Shown here: positions 16,555 to 25,900 of the stretch, one piece after another
Position numbering within the stretch: position 1 is the stretch's first letter
Layout of the letters: each line of letters starts with the position of its first letter
Assembly: GCA_019639235.1 (NCBI GenBank)
Contig: JAHBSG010000019.1
Location: 1 to 64,000 of the forward strand
Origin: Acidobacteriota bacterium
Lineage (GTDB): Bacteria > Acidobacteriota > Blastocatellia > Pyrinomonadales > Pyrinomonadaceae
Direction of reading: 5' to 3'
DNA: 64,000 bases
The notes under the pieces: model-generated
Database searches by the model: none
Told to the model about the DNA's origin: nothing
Seen by the model: only the letters and a program-made list of their open reading frames with translations
Position numbers and translations under genes: made by a program

Positions 16555-16623
16555 TCTTATCTCCTTAACGTTCGATAATTGCGAGAATCAAAACCCTTAT
16601 TCTAGTCAGACCGCCCCAATGAA

Positions 16624-17103
16624 TCAATGTTCGCCTGCGAGAACCTGCTCAAGGATCCGCCGTTCGCGTCGCGTCAGCCCCTCAGGAACCTCGTCCGCCG
16701 CGTACCAGGCGAGGTCAAGTATCTCGCCGCTCAATATCTCGCCCGGCCCCTCGCCGCGGGCGCTATAGATGAACTCCAGATGCCTATCCACCGTCCGGAC
16801 CTCGACCAACCGGACGTCCGTGATCTCAATTCCGGTTTCCTCGCGGACCTCGCGGATGACGGCCGCCTCCGGCGTTTCGCCGCGGTCGATAAACCCACCG
16901 GGAAAGCCCCACCCAGAATATGGCCGAAGGAGATGCTCAAGCAGAAGCACTTTCCCCTCGCTGTTGACGACGACCGCCGCGGCCGAGGCCGTAAACCGCG
17001 GCTGGGTCAGCCGGACGATGCGTTTCCTGGCAGCGGGCGGCAACAGCTTCCAAATCTTTTTTATGGCCTTCTTCACTCGAAACTTGATCGGTAACGGCTG
17101 CAA
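16624..17103 (-). CDS. Nudix hydrolase
   Basis: A 159-residue Nudix-family pyrophosphohydrolase. The 23-residue Nudix box is intact: Gly70, Glu76, Arg84-Glu85, Glu88-Glu89 and Gly91 (GFIDRGETPEA, then REVREETGI). The upstream AAAVVVNSEGKVLLL strand and the PYSGWGFPGG loop are typical. A basic N-terminal helix (residues 8-35) precedes the fold. The substrate cannot be read from the sequence; ADP-ribose, NADH or damaged nucleotides are all possible. It is the first gene of a minus-strand pair with the phosphoribosyltransferase, so nucleotide metabolism is a reasonable inference. Confidence 0.93.
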   Translation of the reverse strand: MQPLPIKFRVKKAIKKIWKLLPPAARKRIVRLTQPRFTASAAAVVVNSEGKVLLLEHLLRPYSGWGFPGGFIDRGETPEAAVIREVREETGIEITDVRLVEVRTVDRHLEFIYSARGEGPGEILSGEILDLAWYAADEVPEGLTRRERRILEQVLAGEH

Positions 17104-17299
17104 GGGTCTAAGTTTAGCAATCTTTAGGAATAATTAGCAGAGATTCAATGACTTTCGTGTGCATGTTGGGCAATAATGACAGGCGTTCACGTGGTTTGCT
17201 CCAGTTTTAGCCTTCGCCGCTAATGCGGTTGCAGCGTCGCAACTTTCGCGGGAGCATCCGTCCTAAATATTGGGACAACCATTTTGAGGCTGTAAAAGT

Positions 17300-17899
17300 A
17301 TGAATAAAACGATCCGATCGCTGATATTTTTGTCCACGATGGTTCTTTTGTGTGCCGGTGCGTCTAATGCCCAGCGGGGTGCGATTGCGGCGGTGGATGA
17401 ACCGCCGGCGCGTCCTACGGCGGCAGAAGGTGGAGGGGCCTCGGCGTCTGCGAAGGTCGATGGAACAGCGCCGCGGCAGACGTCCAATACCCGCCGGAAG
17501 CGTACCACGAATTCACGGAACAGAACTGCAACGAAAACGCCGACAAACACGGCCGCCGCCCGTGAGCGGCGTGCTGCGGCCAAGTACGACGGGTTTGTGA
17601 TCGGCGACAAGTACACCTTCTTGAATTTTGAAGTGATATCTGCCGATCCGCCTTATCACACCCGGGTCGCAAAGGCCGCCGGTGCTTCCGGGCTCGTACA
17701 GGTCGAGGTTCTGATCGACGAGGACGGCAGCGTGCTAACGGCGAAGGGCCGTACGGGAAACAAATTGCTCTGGCCGGAGGCCGAGCGGGCAGCTCTGACC
17801 TCGAAATTCAATCGGCCGACGGTCTATGGAAAGCCGGCGCGTGCGATAGGCTTCCTGGTATATCGCTTCGGTGCCGCGGACGAAAGTGACAACGATTGA
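17300..17899 (+). CDS. Secreted or periplasmic protein with a TonB-C-like domain
   Basis: A 199-residue protein. Residues 1-24 are a signal peptide or anchor (SLIFLSTMVLLCAGASNAQ in the core). A basic Ala/Thr/Arg-rich linker runs to about 95. The last ~90 residues form a TonB C-terminal-like domain with GLVQVEVLIDEDGSVLTAK, AERAALTSKF and a final GFLVYRF strand. In this phylum many such proteins are stand-alone and are not proven to energise outer-membrane receptors. No ExbB/ExbD or receptor gene is in the window, so the receptor-coupling role is weak. Divergent from the Nudix gene across ~196 bases. Confidence 0.8.
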   Translation: MNKTIRSLIFLSTMVLLCAGASNAQRGAIAAVDEPPARPTAAEGGGASASAKVDGTAPRQTSNTRRKRTTNSRNRTATKTPTNTAAARERRAAAKYDGFVIGDKYTFLNFEVISADPPYHTRVAKAAGASGLVQVEVLIDEDGSVLTAKGRTGNKLLWPEAERAALTSKFNRPTVYGKPARAIGFLVYRFGAADESDND

Positions 17900-18124
17900 G
17901 GCGGCTCGGCGTTCCCACGACGAACGGCTGAGTTCCCCCGGACCGCGGGAATTCCTAGCGGCCTCTTTCTAACCTACGATATAACCCTTTCTCCCCGAAC
18001 GAGTTAAGCCACCGGAAATTCTTGGAACCAGGCCGTGCTTAGCCGTTTTTTATATTGAGCGCAAATTCCCCTTTTTCGCTCTCCCACAAAGTCCACACCG
18101 AACCGAAAAAGAGGCCTTACTACA

Positions 18125-20110
18125 ATGAAGTTTAACCGAAGTGTCTTTTCTCACCTTTTTGCGGGTGCCATTCTCGCTTTCGCCTGCACAGCGGTTGTTG
18201 CCCAGGAATCATCTATCAAGCGCGACCTCAAGTCGGCGTTCGAGCGTTACGAACTGACCGAGGTCCGGCTGCCGGAATCGGCGGTTGAAAGCGGTTCGCT
18301 GGCCCTTCGCCTTCCCACCGGGGGGCGAACCGAGACTCTCCGGCTTGTTCGGCATGACCTCCGTGCGGAAGACTTTTTTGCTGAAGATACCGGCCCGATG
18401 GGCAGGACGCCGCTCGAAATCGGCGTCGTGAATACCTTTAAGGGCACGGTCGAAGGCGTTAGCGGTTCGGAGGCCCGGCTGACTCTCGGGCATAAGGGAA
18501 TTGAAGGATTTTTTGAGACGGGGTCGGGCCGATTTTTCATCGAGCCCGCTTCCAAATACAGCACCGCCGCCGGGCCGGGCCTCGCCGTGATCTATCGGGC
18601 AGAGGATTTGAAGAACGGCTCGGACTTTTGGTGCGAATCGGACATCCCGAGCAAGATCGAGTATGGCAAAACGCTCGCGGCAGGCAGCGCGGCCGAGGCC
18701 GTTCAGTCGCTGCGGCGGATCGATCTTGCGACGGATGCCGACCAGGCTTACGTAAACATCTTTGGAAGTGCGGCCGCGGCCAATGCAGAGATACTCAGTA
18801 TTCTGAACATGGTCGAGGGCACCTTTGCCTCGGAGCTGAACCTCACCATCCGCGTCACTTTCATGCACACGTGGACGAGTGCCGATCCGTTCACCGGAGC
18901 GAACACATCGCAGATGCTCGATGCCTTTCGCCTGCATTGGAACGCGAACTATCCCGTGCTCAATTACCCGCGGACGGCGGCACACCTCTTCTCCGGAAAG
19001 AGCACGGCACAGTCGCAGGGCATCGCTTATCTGGGAGTGATGTGTTCGAACAGTTCTTATGCTTACGGCATCTCGGGATACGTCAGTTGGGCACCGGGGA
19101 AGTTCCTCATCCCGGCACACGAACTTGGACACAACCTCGGGGCAAACCATGCCGAGGCTACGCAGGGCTGCGGCAATACGCTGATGAACGCGACGCTCAG
19201 CGGCTCAACTCCCGTCAGCTTCTGTCCCTATTCACGTACCGAGATCACGAGCTACGTGTCATCATGGGGACTTTGCATGGCGGTGGTCGCCGAGCCTGAA
19301 TTCGATTTTGACGGCGACCGGCGAGCGGACATCGCTCTTTTCCGTCCTGAGACGGGCGCGTGGTATTTGAACCGCAGCCAGGCCGGGTTTAGCGCGTTCA
19401 CATTCGGGACCGCGGGCGATAAGGTGGTCGCCGCAGATTACGACGGCGACGGTCGCGCCGATGCTGCGATCTTTCGCGAAGGCCAGTGGTGGATGATCCG
19501 GAGCGGCACGAATACAGTAGATGTCCGCAGCTTTGGAACGGCTGGCGACTTGCCGGTTCCGGCCGACTTCGATGGCGACGGTAAGGCAGATCTTGCGGTC
19601 TTCCGGCCCTCGACCGGCTTTTGGTATCGGCTCTTCAGTTCGACCGGCAGCTTTACCGGCGCTCCTTTCGGGCAGGCGGGCGACGTGCCGATGCCCGGCG
19701 ACTACAGCGGCGACGGCAAGGCCGACCTTTCGGTCTTCCGGCCCGAAGGCGGCGTTTGGTTTAGGCTCAACAGCGGTAACGGCAACGTCGTGGTCACGCA
19801 GTTCGGAATGCTTGGCGATAAGCCCGTCTCGGGCGATTTCGATGGCGACGGCCGGCTTGACGTGGCCGTCTGGCGGCCGGCGACGGGTGCATGGTACGTG
19901 CTTCGCAGCAGCAACGGCTCGTTCTACGCGGCAACGTTCGGCATTGCCGGCGACGTTCCCGCACCGGCCGATTTCGATGGCGACGGCAAGACCGACATCG
20001 CCGTCTATCGCCCGGCGGACGGTATCTGGCACCGGCTCAATAGCTCTACCGGTTCGTACAACGCCTTCCAATTCGGGCTCCCGTCGGACGTTCCGGTTCA
20101 GGCAAGATAG
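18125..20110 (+). CDS. Secreted zinc metalloprotease (reprolysin-like) with VCBS/FG-GAP repeats
   Basis: A 661-residue exported protein. A signal peptide covers 1-27 (ending VVAQ). A prodomain-like region extends to ~205, followed by a metzincin catalytic domain with HELGHNLGANH: His332, Glu333, His336 and His342, with a Met-turn near 358. From ~394 come six ~42-residue repeats with the Ca-binding pattern DxDGDGxxDxAxFRP plus a Trp, as in VCBS/FG-GAP beta-propeller repeats, probably for substrate or surface binding. Likely an extracellular protease for nutrient proteins. A strong terminator follows at 20136. Confidence 0.92.
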   Translation: MKFNRSVFSHLFAGAILAFACTAVVAQESSIKRDLKSAFERYELTEVRLPESAVESGSLALRLPTGGRTETLRLVRHDLRAEDFFAEDTGPMGRTPLEIGVVNTFKGTVEGVSGSEARLTLGHKGIEGFFETGSGRFFIEPASKYSTAAGPGLAVIYRAEDLKNGSDFWCESDIPSKIEYGKTLAAGSAAEAVQSLRRIDLATDADQAYVNIFGSAAAANAEILSILNMVEGTFASELNLTIRVTFMHTWTSADPFTGANTSQMLDAFRLHWNANYPVLNYPRTAAHLFSGKSTAQSQGIAYLGVMCSNSSYAYGISGYVSWAPGKFLIPAHELGHNLGANHAEATQGCGNTLMNATLSGSTPVSFCPYSRTEITSYVSSWGLCMAVVAEPEFDFDGDRRADIALFRPETGAWYLNRSQAGFSAFTFGTAGDKVVAADYDGDGRADAAIFREGQWWMIRSGTNTVDVRSFGTAGDLPVPADFDGDGKADLAVFRPSTGFWYRLFSSTGSFTGAPFGQAGDVPMPGDYSGDGKADLSVFRPEGGVWFRLNSGNGNVVVTQFGMLGDKPVSGDFDGDGRLDVAVWRPATGAWYVLRSSNGSFYAATFGIAGDVPAPADFDGDGKTDIAVYRPADGIWHRLNSSTGSYNAFQFGLPSDVPVQAR

Positions 20111-20135
20111 TTCTCTTTTCCTCCAAAGGAAACTC

Positions 20136-20168
20136 GGGCGGCCCGAAAAGCCGCCCCTTTTTATTTTG
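20136..20168 (+). terminator. Intrinsic terminator of the metalloprotease gene
   Basis: GGGCGGC and GCCGCCC form a 7-base stem around CCGAAAA, followed by CTTTTTATTTT. It lies 25 bases past the stop codon. Confidence 0.93.
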
Positions 20169-20191
20169 CTGCGCAGGGGCGTGGCCGGATA

Positions 20192-20599
20192 ATGAGCCTT
20201 ATGGGTTTCGAAGCAGAGGTCGGCACGGTTTTGCCGTGGGCTGAGGTCGAGCGGGTGCATCGTTCACGGAACGGCATCTATCAGAAAGACGGCCGGCTTG
20301 TCTCGCTGCTTACCGATTTCGGCCGGATCAATCCCTGCTATCCTGATTTCCACGGCGATACACGCGACGTTATCCATTACACCGGATCGGGCCGCCGCGG
20401 CGATCAAAAGCTCGATGCCGCTAACCGTGCGCTTCTCGCCGCCATCGATACGGCCGACGCCGTTCCCCTCTTCAATAAGCTCGGCGTGAACCGATGGGAA
20501 TACCTCGGCCTCTGGCATGTCACTGACGGCCGTTACATTTATGATGAGCAACGCGAGAGGATGGTCTGGAAGTTCACCCTCGTCCGCTCCGCCGCCTGA
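20192..20599 (+). CDS. Small stand-alone protein resembling an SRA-YDG domain
   Basis: A 135-residue soluble protein with no signal or membrane segment. Its layout recalls SRA-YDG domains, which flip out modified cytosines: an opening EVGTVLPW, an R...GIYQKDG segment, then IHYTGSG followed by GDQKLDAANRALL, and a closing WEYLGLWHV...WKFTLVR. In known restriction enzymes of the McrA type this domain is joined to an HNH nuclease; here no nuclease is fused or adjacent. The assignment rests on motif resemblance only, so a general PUA-like nucleic-acid-binding fold is the safer reading. Flanked by secreted peptidase genes with no obvious link. Confidence 0.55.
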   Translation: MSLMGFEAEVGTVLPWAEVERVHRSRNGIYQKDGRLVSLLTDFGRINPCYPDFHGDTRDVIHYTGSGRRGDQKLDAANRALLAAIDTADAVPLFNKLGVNRWEYLGLWHVTDGRYIYDEQRERMVWKFTLVRSAA

Positions 20600-20673
20600 G
20601 ATTGCCGATAGCGGCAAATTGGTGCACAATACCTGCCACATCCACCACGAATTCACATCAGGAGACCGAGACC

Positions 20674-22656
20674 ATGACAACCTTTGCCCGCTTTGCATCG
20701 TTGCTACTTGCCGTCACACTTTTTGCCGCTGCCGCGTACCCGCAATACACGTGGAGCCCGGAACTCCAGGTAAAGCTCAAGGGACTCGGTTCGCCGGAGA
20801 TCTCGCCGGATGGCCGAAAGGTCGTTTACACCGTCAACGAGGCAGTAATGACCGCCGACAAGAGCGAGTTCATCACCCATATCTGGATGGCCAATACCGA
20901 TGGAAGGGACAACCGGCAGATCACCTTTGGCGATAAATCGGCTGCGAACCCAAAGTGGTCGCCGGACGGCTCGATGATCGCCTTCACTTCGAACCGAAAG
21001 GATAATCGGAATCAGATCTACGTTCTGCGGGTCGCGGGCGGCGAGGCCGAGCAAATAACGGACGGCAAAGGTGCCGTAGCCAATTTCGAATGGTCACCTG
21101 ACGGCCGGTCGTTTGCTTTTACGATGACCGACCCACGAACCGACGAAGAGGAAAAGGACGGCAAGGCCCGAAACGATTTCCGCTGGGTGGATGAGAACGT
21201 AAAGCTTGCCCGGCTTTACCTAACTACGCTCGCGGCCGATGCCGCCGGCAAACGCGAGGTGAAAAAGATCGGCGATGTCGGCCGCCACGTAACCGCGTTC
21301 GATTGGTCGCCGGACGGCAAACGAATCGCCTTTGCTCACGTAAAGTCGCCGGTCGTTGATTTTTGGCCTACCTCTGATATTTCTATCGTCGATGTAAGCT
21401 CGGGCTCGGTTTCCGTACTCGCCGCAACGGAAGCGGCCGAGGCGAACCCGATGTTCTCGCCCAACGGTAATTTCATCGCCGCGTCGGTCAGCGATCTTCC
21501 CGTCCGCTGGGCACAAAGCAATCGCATCGCGATCTACCCCGCGGGCGGTGGTTCGCCGCGAAAGATGGCGGCGTCGTTCGACGGCCAGCCGAACATGATC
21601 GCTTGGAAGCCCGACAACGGTCGAATAGTGTTCAGCGAAGCAAAGGGAACCGGAACTGCTCTTTACGAAGCGACCGTCGTGACCGGCGCGGTTAGTGAGT
21701 CGCAGTATGAGAACAGCGTCATTAGCGGAATAACGATGGCTGCCGATGGCTCAATGTACGCTTTTGTAACCCAGAACGAAGCGACGGCGCCAGAGGTTCA
21801 CGTTGTCCGCTCGGGAGCGGCCGCAACAACCCGGATCTCGAGCGCGAATGCCGAATATGCAAAGTACACGGTTCCGCGGACCGACGTCATCAAATGGAAG
21901 AGCAAAGATGGCCGCGAGATCGAAGGGCTCCTGACCTATCCGATGGGCTATACTGCGGGCACCAAGGTTCCGTTGATCCTGAATATCCACGGCGGGCCGG
22001 CCGGCGTCTTTAATCGAAATTATGTCGGCGGCCGCGGGGCCTATCCGCTCGCCTCCCTTGCTGCTAAGGGCTACGCTGTCTTGCGGCCAAATCCGCGCGG
22101 GTCTTCGGGCTACGGCGTCGAATTTCGTCGGGCGAATATCCGCGACTGGGGCGGGATGGACTACGAGGACCTGATGACCGGGGTTGACCACGTCATCGCG
22201 ATGGGCGTCGCCGACGCAAACCGGCTTGGCGTAATGGGCTGGAGCTACGGCGGTTACATGACATCGATGATCATCACTAAAACCGACCGCTTCAAGGTGG
22301 CCTCGGCCGGGGCACCGGTAACGAATCTGATGAGCTTTAACGGCACGGCGGATATCCCCTCGTTCGTCCCCGATTATTTCGAGGCAGAGTTTTGGAACGA
22401 CCCAGCCGTTTACGCGAAGCACTCCGCGATGTTCAACATCAAGAATGCCAAGACCCCAACGCTGATCCAGCACGGCGAAAACGACATCCGCGTGCCGATC
22501 TCACAGGGCTATGAGCTTTACGTGGCACTCAAACGCAAAGGCGTGCCGACCCGGATGATAGTGCTCCCGCGGCAGCCGCACGGCATTCAAGAACCGCGGC
22601 TCCAGATCGCGACGATGCAGAGCAACCTCGACTGGTTCGAAAAATACCTAAAATAA
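20674..22656 (+). CDS. S9-family prolyl-oligopeptidase-like peptidase, exported
   Basis: A 660-residue peptidase with a signal peptide (residues 1-23, ending AAAYPQ). A WD40-like/PD40 beta-propeller spans roughly 40-390 (repeats such as SPEISPDGRKVVY and PKWSPDGSMIAF), followed by an alpha/beta-hydrolase catalytic domain. The triad is Ser524 (GWSYGGYMT), Asp604 (GENDIRVP) and His636 (RQPHGIQ). It matches the dipeptidyl/acylaminoacyl peptidase branch, expected to trim oligopeptides in the periplasm. The ATG at 20674 follows AGGAG and gives a proper signal peptide; earlier in-frame starts do not. Confidence 0.95.
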   Translation: MTTFARFASLLLAVTLFAAAAYPQYTWSPELQVKLKGLGSPEISPDGRKVVYTVNEAVMTADKSEFITHIWMANTDGRDNRQITFGDKSAANPKWSPDGSMIAFTSNRKDNRNQIYVLRVAGGEAEQITDGKGAVANFEWSPDGRSFAFTMTDPRTDEEEKDGKARNDFRWVDENVKLARLYLTTLAADAAGKREVKKIGDVGRHVTAFDWSPDGKRIAFAHVKSPVVDFWPTSDISIVDVSSGSVSVLAATEAAEANPMFSPNGNFIAASVSDLPVRWAQSNRIAIYPAGGGSPRKMAASFDGQPNMIAWKPDNGRIVFSEAKGTGTALYEATVVTGAVSESQYENSVISGITMAADGSMYAFVTQNEATAPEVHVVRSGAAATTRISSANAEYAKYTVPRTDVIKWKSKDGREIEGLLTYPMGYTAGTKVPLILNIHGGPAGVFNRNYVGGRGAYPLASLAAKGYAVLRPNPRGSSGYGVEFRRANIRDWGGMDYEDLMTGVDHVIAMGVADANRLGVMGWSYGGYMTSMIITKTDRFKVASAGAPVTNLMSFNGTADIPSFVPDYFEAEFWNDPAVYAKHSAMFNIKNAKTPTLIQHGENDIRVPISQGYELYVALKRKGVPTRMIVLPRQPHGIQEPRLQIATMQSNLDWFEKYLK

Positions 22657-22967
22657 GCCACGAAAACGCGGATCACTTTGGTCGTTATCGTCTCGTTCGC
22701 AGCCCTCACGTTCCCTCAGGGCCTTGTCGGCACCCGATAGCTCCGATCCGGCCATTTCCACTCATCGGGCTGCAAGAATCCGTGACCTTGCCTTGCTTTC
22801 CGTTGTACCCGAGCCGGCCCGCATATCCGCGGGTCGGTTGCAGTAACACTCCGAACGCCGATTCGAAAGATCCGGCATAAAAAAACTCAAAAAAATTGTC
22901 GGAGTTCCGGCGTTATCTACGCATTCAGGGGCAACACCCAATTTCGTGCCCTTGGAGAACTCGGATA
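22657..22967. other. Intergenic region before the giant secreted protein
   Basis: 311 bases with no credible gene. It holds the upstream region of the giant gene: an A-rich tract (about 22878-22895) and a GGAG ribosome site near 22953. A weak CCCGC/GCGGG stem lies near 22820. The first ~30 bases (CCACGAAAACGCGG) could be a decayed half of a nonamer array like those at 58 and 63 kb. I could not fix a promoter. Confidence 0.45.
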
Positions 22968-25900
22968 ATGCAATTTTCAAAGCGACTTGGAAGGCTGCGA
23001 ACGCTGACCATCACCATCTGCCTCCTCGCCCTCGCCGCCGGCGGAACTACTGCATTTACTGCCTTTGCAGATAGTTCCGGAACCGTTCGCGACCTTATCG
23101 GAGCCGTGATTCCGGCCACATTGGCACGAGAATTGGCCGTAGCCGGCGAGGCGAATCAAAAGCCCGAGGGCGATCGTGCCGGCAGCCCAAGTGCGAGATT
23201 GATCTTTGGCCGCGGTGATCTTCCGCTTTTGTTCCCGCAACGCCGTGATTCGATATTTCTTTTCGACCCCGCAAGCGGACCGCAGGTCGTCTCCTCGATC
23301 AAAGACTTTGAGCCTGCATGGTCGCCCGATGGCTCAAAGATCGTCTTTATCAGCCTCCGCGACGGACCATCACCGTCAAACTACTTCCAAAGGCAGCAGT
23401 ATCGCGAGATCTATACAATGAACCGCGACGGTACGGACCAGCGTCGGCTTGGCGGTGTCTTTTTTGGCGGAGAGTCGCAGCCTTCATTCTCATTTCATAC
23501 GAATCCCAACGACCAACGCATCGTTTATACGGCCGATTATTCGGGTCAGGGCACCGGAATATACACGATGAACACGTCGGGCGGCGACCAGCAGGTTCTG
23601 TTGTCGGATATCGAGGGCGCGTGCTTTACGAAGGAACCGATAAAGGCCGGTCGGAATCAGAGTCGAAAGTCGGATCGTGTATTTCCCGGGATCTGGGGTG
23701 GGATCGATACACCGAACTATTCGCCGGATAACCAGCACATCATATTTGGCTATGCCGGTTTCGATGGCGTAAACGTCTATCGGATAAACTCCGACGGGTC
23801 GAACTGTACCCTGCTTTACGAATCAGAAGGTTCTTACTTCGCGACCGAGGCCCGTTACTCGCCTGACGGAACGAAGATCGCTCTTTTTCATCGCGTGGAT
23901 ATCATTGCCGGCGGGCAGGGCGAAAACGCAGGGCCATTTACGCAAAGGATACTGCGAGTCATCGATTCGACGACGGGTGAGATCCTGAACGACTACCAAC
24001 CGCCTAATTTCTGGAGCTCGCCTGTATGGTCGCCTGATGGCAGCGAGATCGCGTATCTGGGCGGCTCGATCGATCCCGAGGGGAACGAGGTCGCGAACAA
24101 TGAGATCTGGACCTTTGACCTAACGACCCAGATACCTGAGCAAGTGCTTTTCGACGGCGTACCGGAGGCGTTTCAAGGGTTGAGCTGGCGTGTGCCGGCC
24201 GCCGCGACTCCACTGCTTAGGATCCGGATCAACGATCCGAATCCGGTTACTGCCGGCCAATCGACGACCGGTACCGTTTATCTTTCGGCTCCGGCCCCGG
24301 CAGGGGGAACTGTCATCAACCTGTCTCGCTCGGGAGCAACCGGGATCATCGATCTTCCGCAGTCGTCCGTGACGGTTCCGGAGGGTGCGACCGAAGCGAC
24401 ATTTCCGATCAACACCACGGTCAGGCTCGACCACCGTAGCAATGATGTGACCGCAAGTCGATCAGCGCCGTTCGCCTTGGCAACCGCGACTGTCAGCGTC
24501 TCACCGTCGCGGCCGGATATACGTGTTGTTAGCGTTGATGCGCCGGAAACAGTTGGCCCGGCAACGCCGTTCCAGATCACCTCGACCGTCGACAATATCG
24601 GGCCGGTGACGACAGGCAGCGGATTCACGGACAAGGTTTTCTTTTCCACAGATGCGATCTTCGACAGCGGCACCGACCTTGAGGTCAGTTCGGTCGCGCA
24701 GGCAACATTGCTCCCGAGCGGGATAAGCGTAAAACAGCTTAACGTCACGATTCCTTCGAATCGCGTCCCATCGAACGGCACATATTATCTTATCTACGAG
24801 GCAAACTCGTTTCGCAACGTGGATGAAGGCGGAGCGTATGCGAACAACCAGGTGGCAGTGCCAATAGATGTTGTGCTTCCGGACCTGGTGGCCGAGGACG
24901 TCGTCGTGCCAGCGGTCGTCGAACCCGCAGTCAACTACCCGGTCAGTTGGAAGGTGCGGAACATCGGCGGGGCCACAACCGGCAATTCTCAGTTCTTTTC
25001 GCACAAGCTTTACTTTTCGTTCGACCAAACGATCGGCAATACAGACGACATCGAACTATCTTCGCGTTCCGATATCAACCTCGGGCCTGGTGGAGTGATC
25101 ACGGTCAACGCTAATATTAGCGTTCCTTCAGTACCCGCTCGCCCGAGCGGGCCGGGAAAATTCTATGTAAAAGTTGATGAACTCAATTCAGTCAACGAAG
25201 GGTTGCCGGATGGAACAGGCGAAACGAACAACACAACAGCTGTCGACATAGACTTCCAATACAACATATCGGACCTTCAGGTAACTGCGGGCTCTGCCCC
25301 GGCCGAGGTCGAGACAGAGACCGCGTTCGCTGTTTCGTGGACAACGGCGAATGCGGGGAACAAGATATCGCCGCCATCTACGGATCGTGTCTATTTTTCC
25401 GCTGACAACCAGGAAGGCGGTGATGTGTTGCTCGGTTCGTTCGCTCTGCCGGCGGTCGGCCCGGGACAGAGCGTGGACCGGATTCAGGACGTCACTATTC
25501 CGACCTCGGCGATCCCGGCTTCTGGCAACTTCTACGTCTATGTAAAAGCCGACGCTACGAACAGCGTTAATGAGGGCGAGAACGAGGGGAATAATACGCG
25601 GTTCATCCCTCTCTTTGTAAGGCGGCTGCTGCGGCCGGACCTGCAGGTAACGAACATAACAGCGCCGAACACTGCCTTCTTTGGCCAGACCATCCAGGTT
25701 CAATGGACCGTAACCAACAATGGCCAGGGCCCGACCAACGCGTCCTTGTGGCGCGACCGCGTAAACCTGAACACCAACGGCAGCAGCTCGACCGGCAAGG
25801 TCGCTGAGGTTGAGAACATCACGGCTCTCAACCCGGGCGAAAGTTATATTGCCTCTGCCACGTTCAAGATCCCGAACGGGCTTGTTGGGTCGTACCAGAT

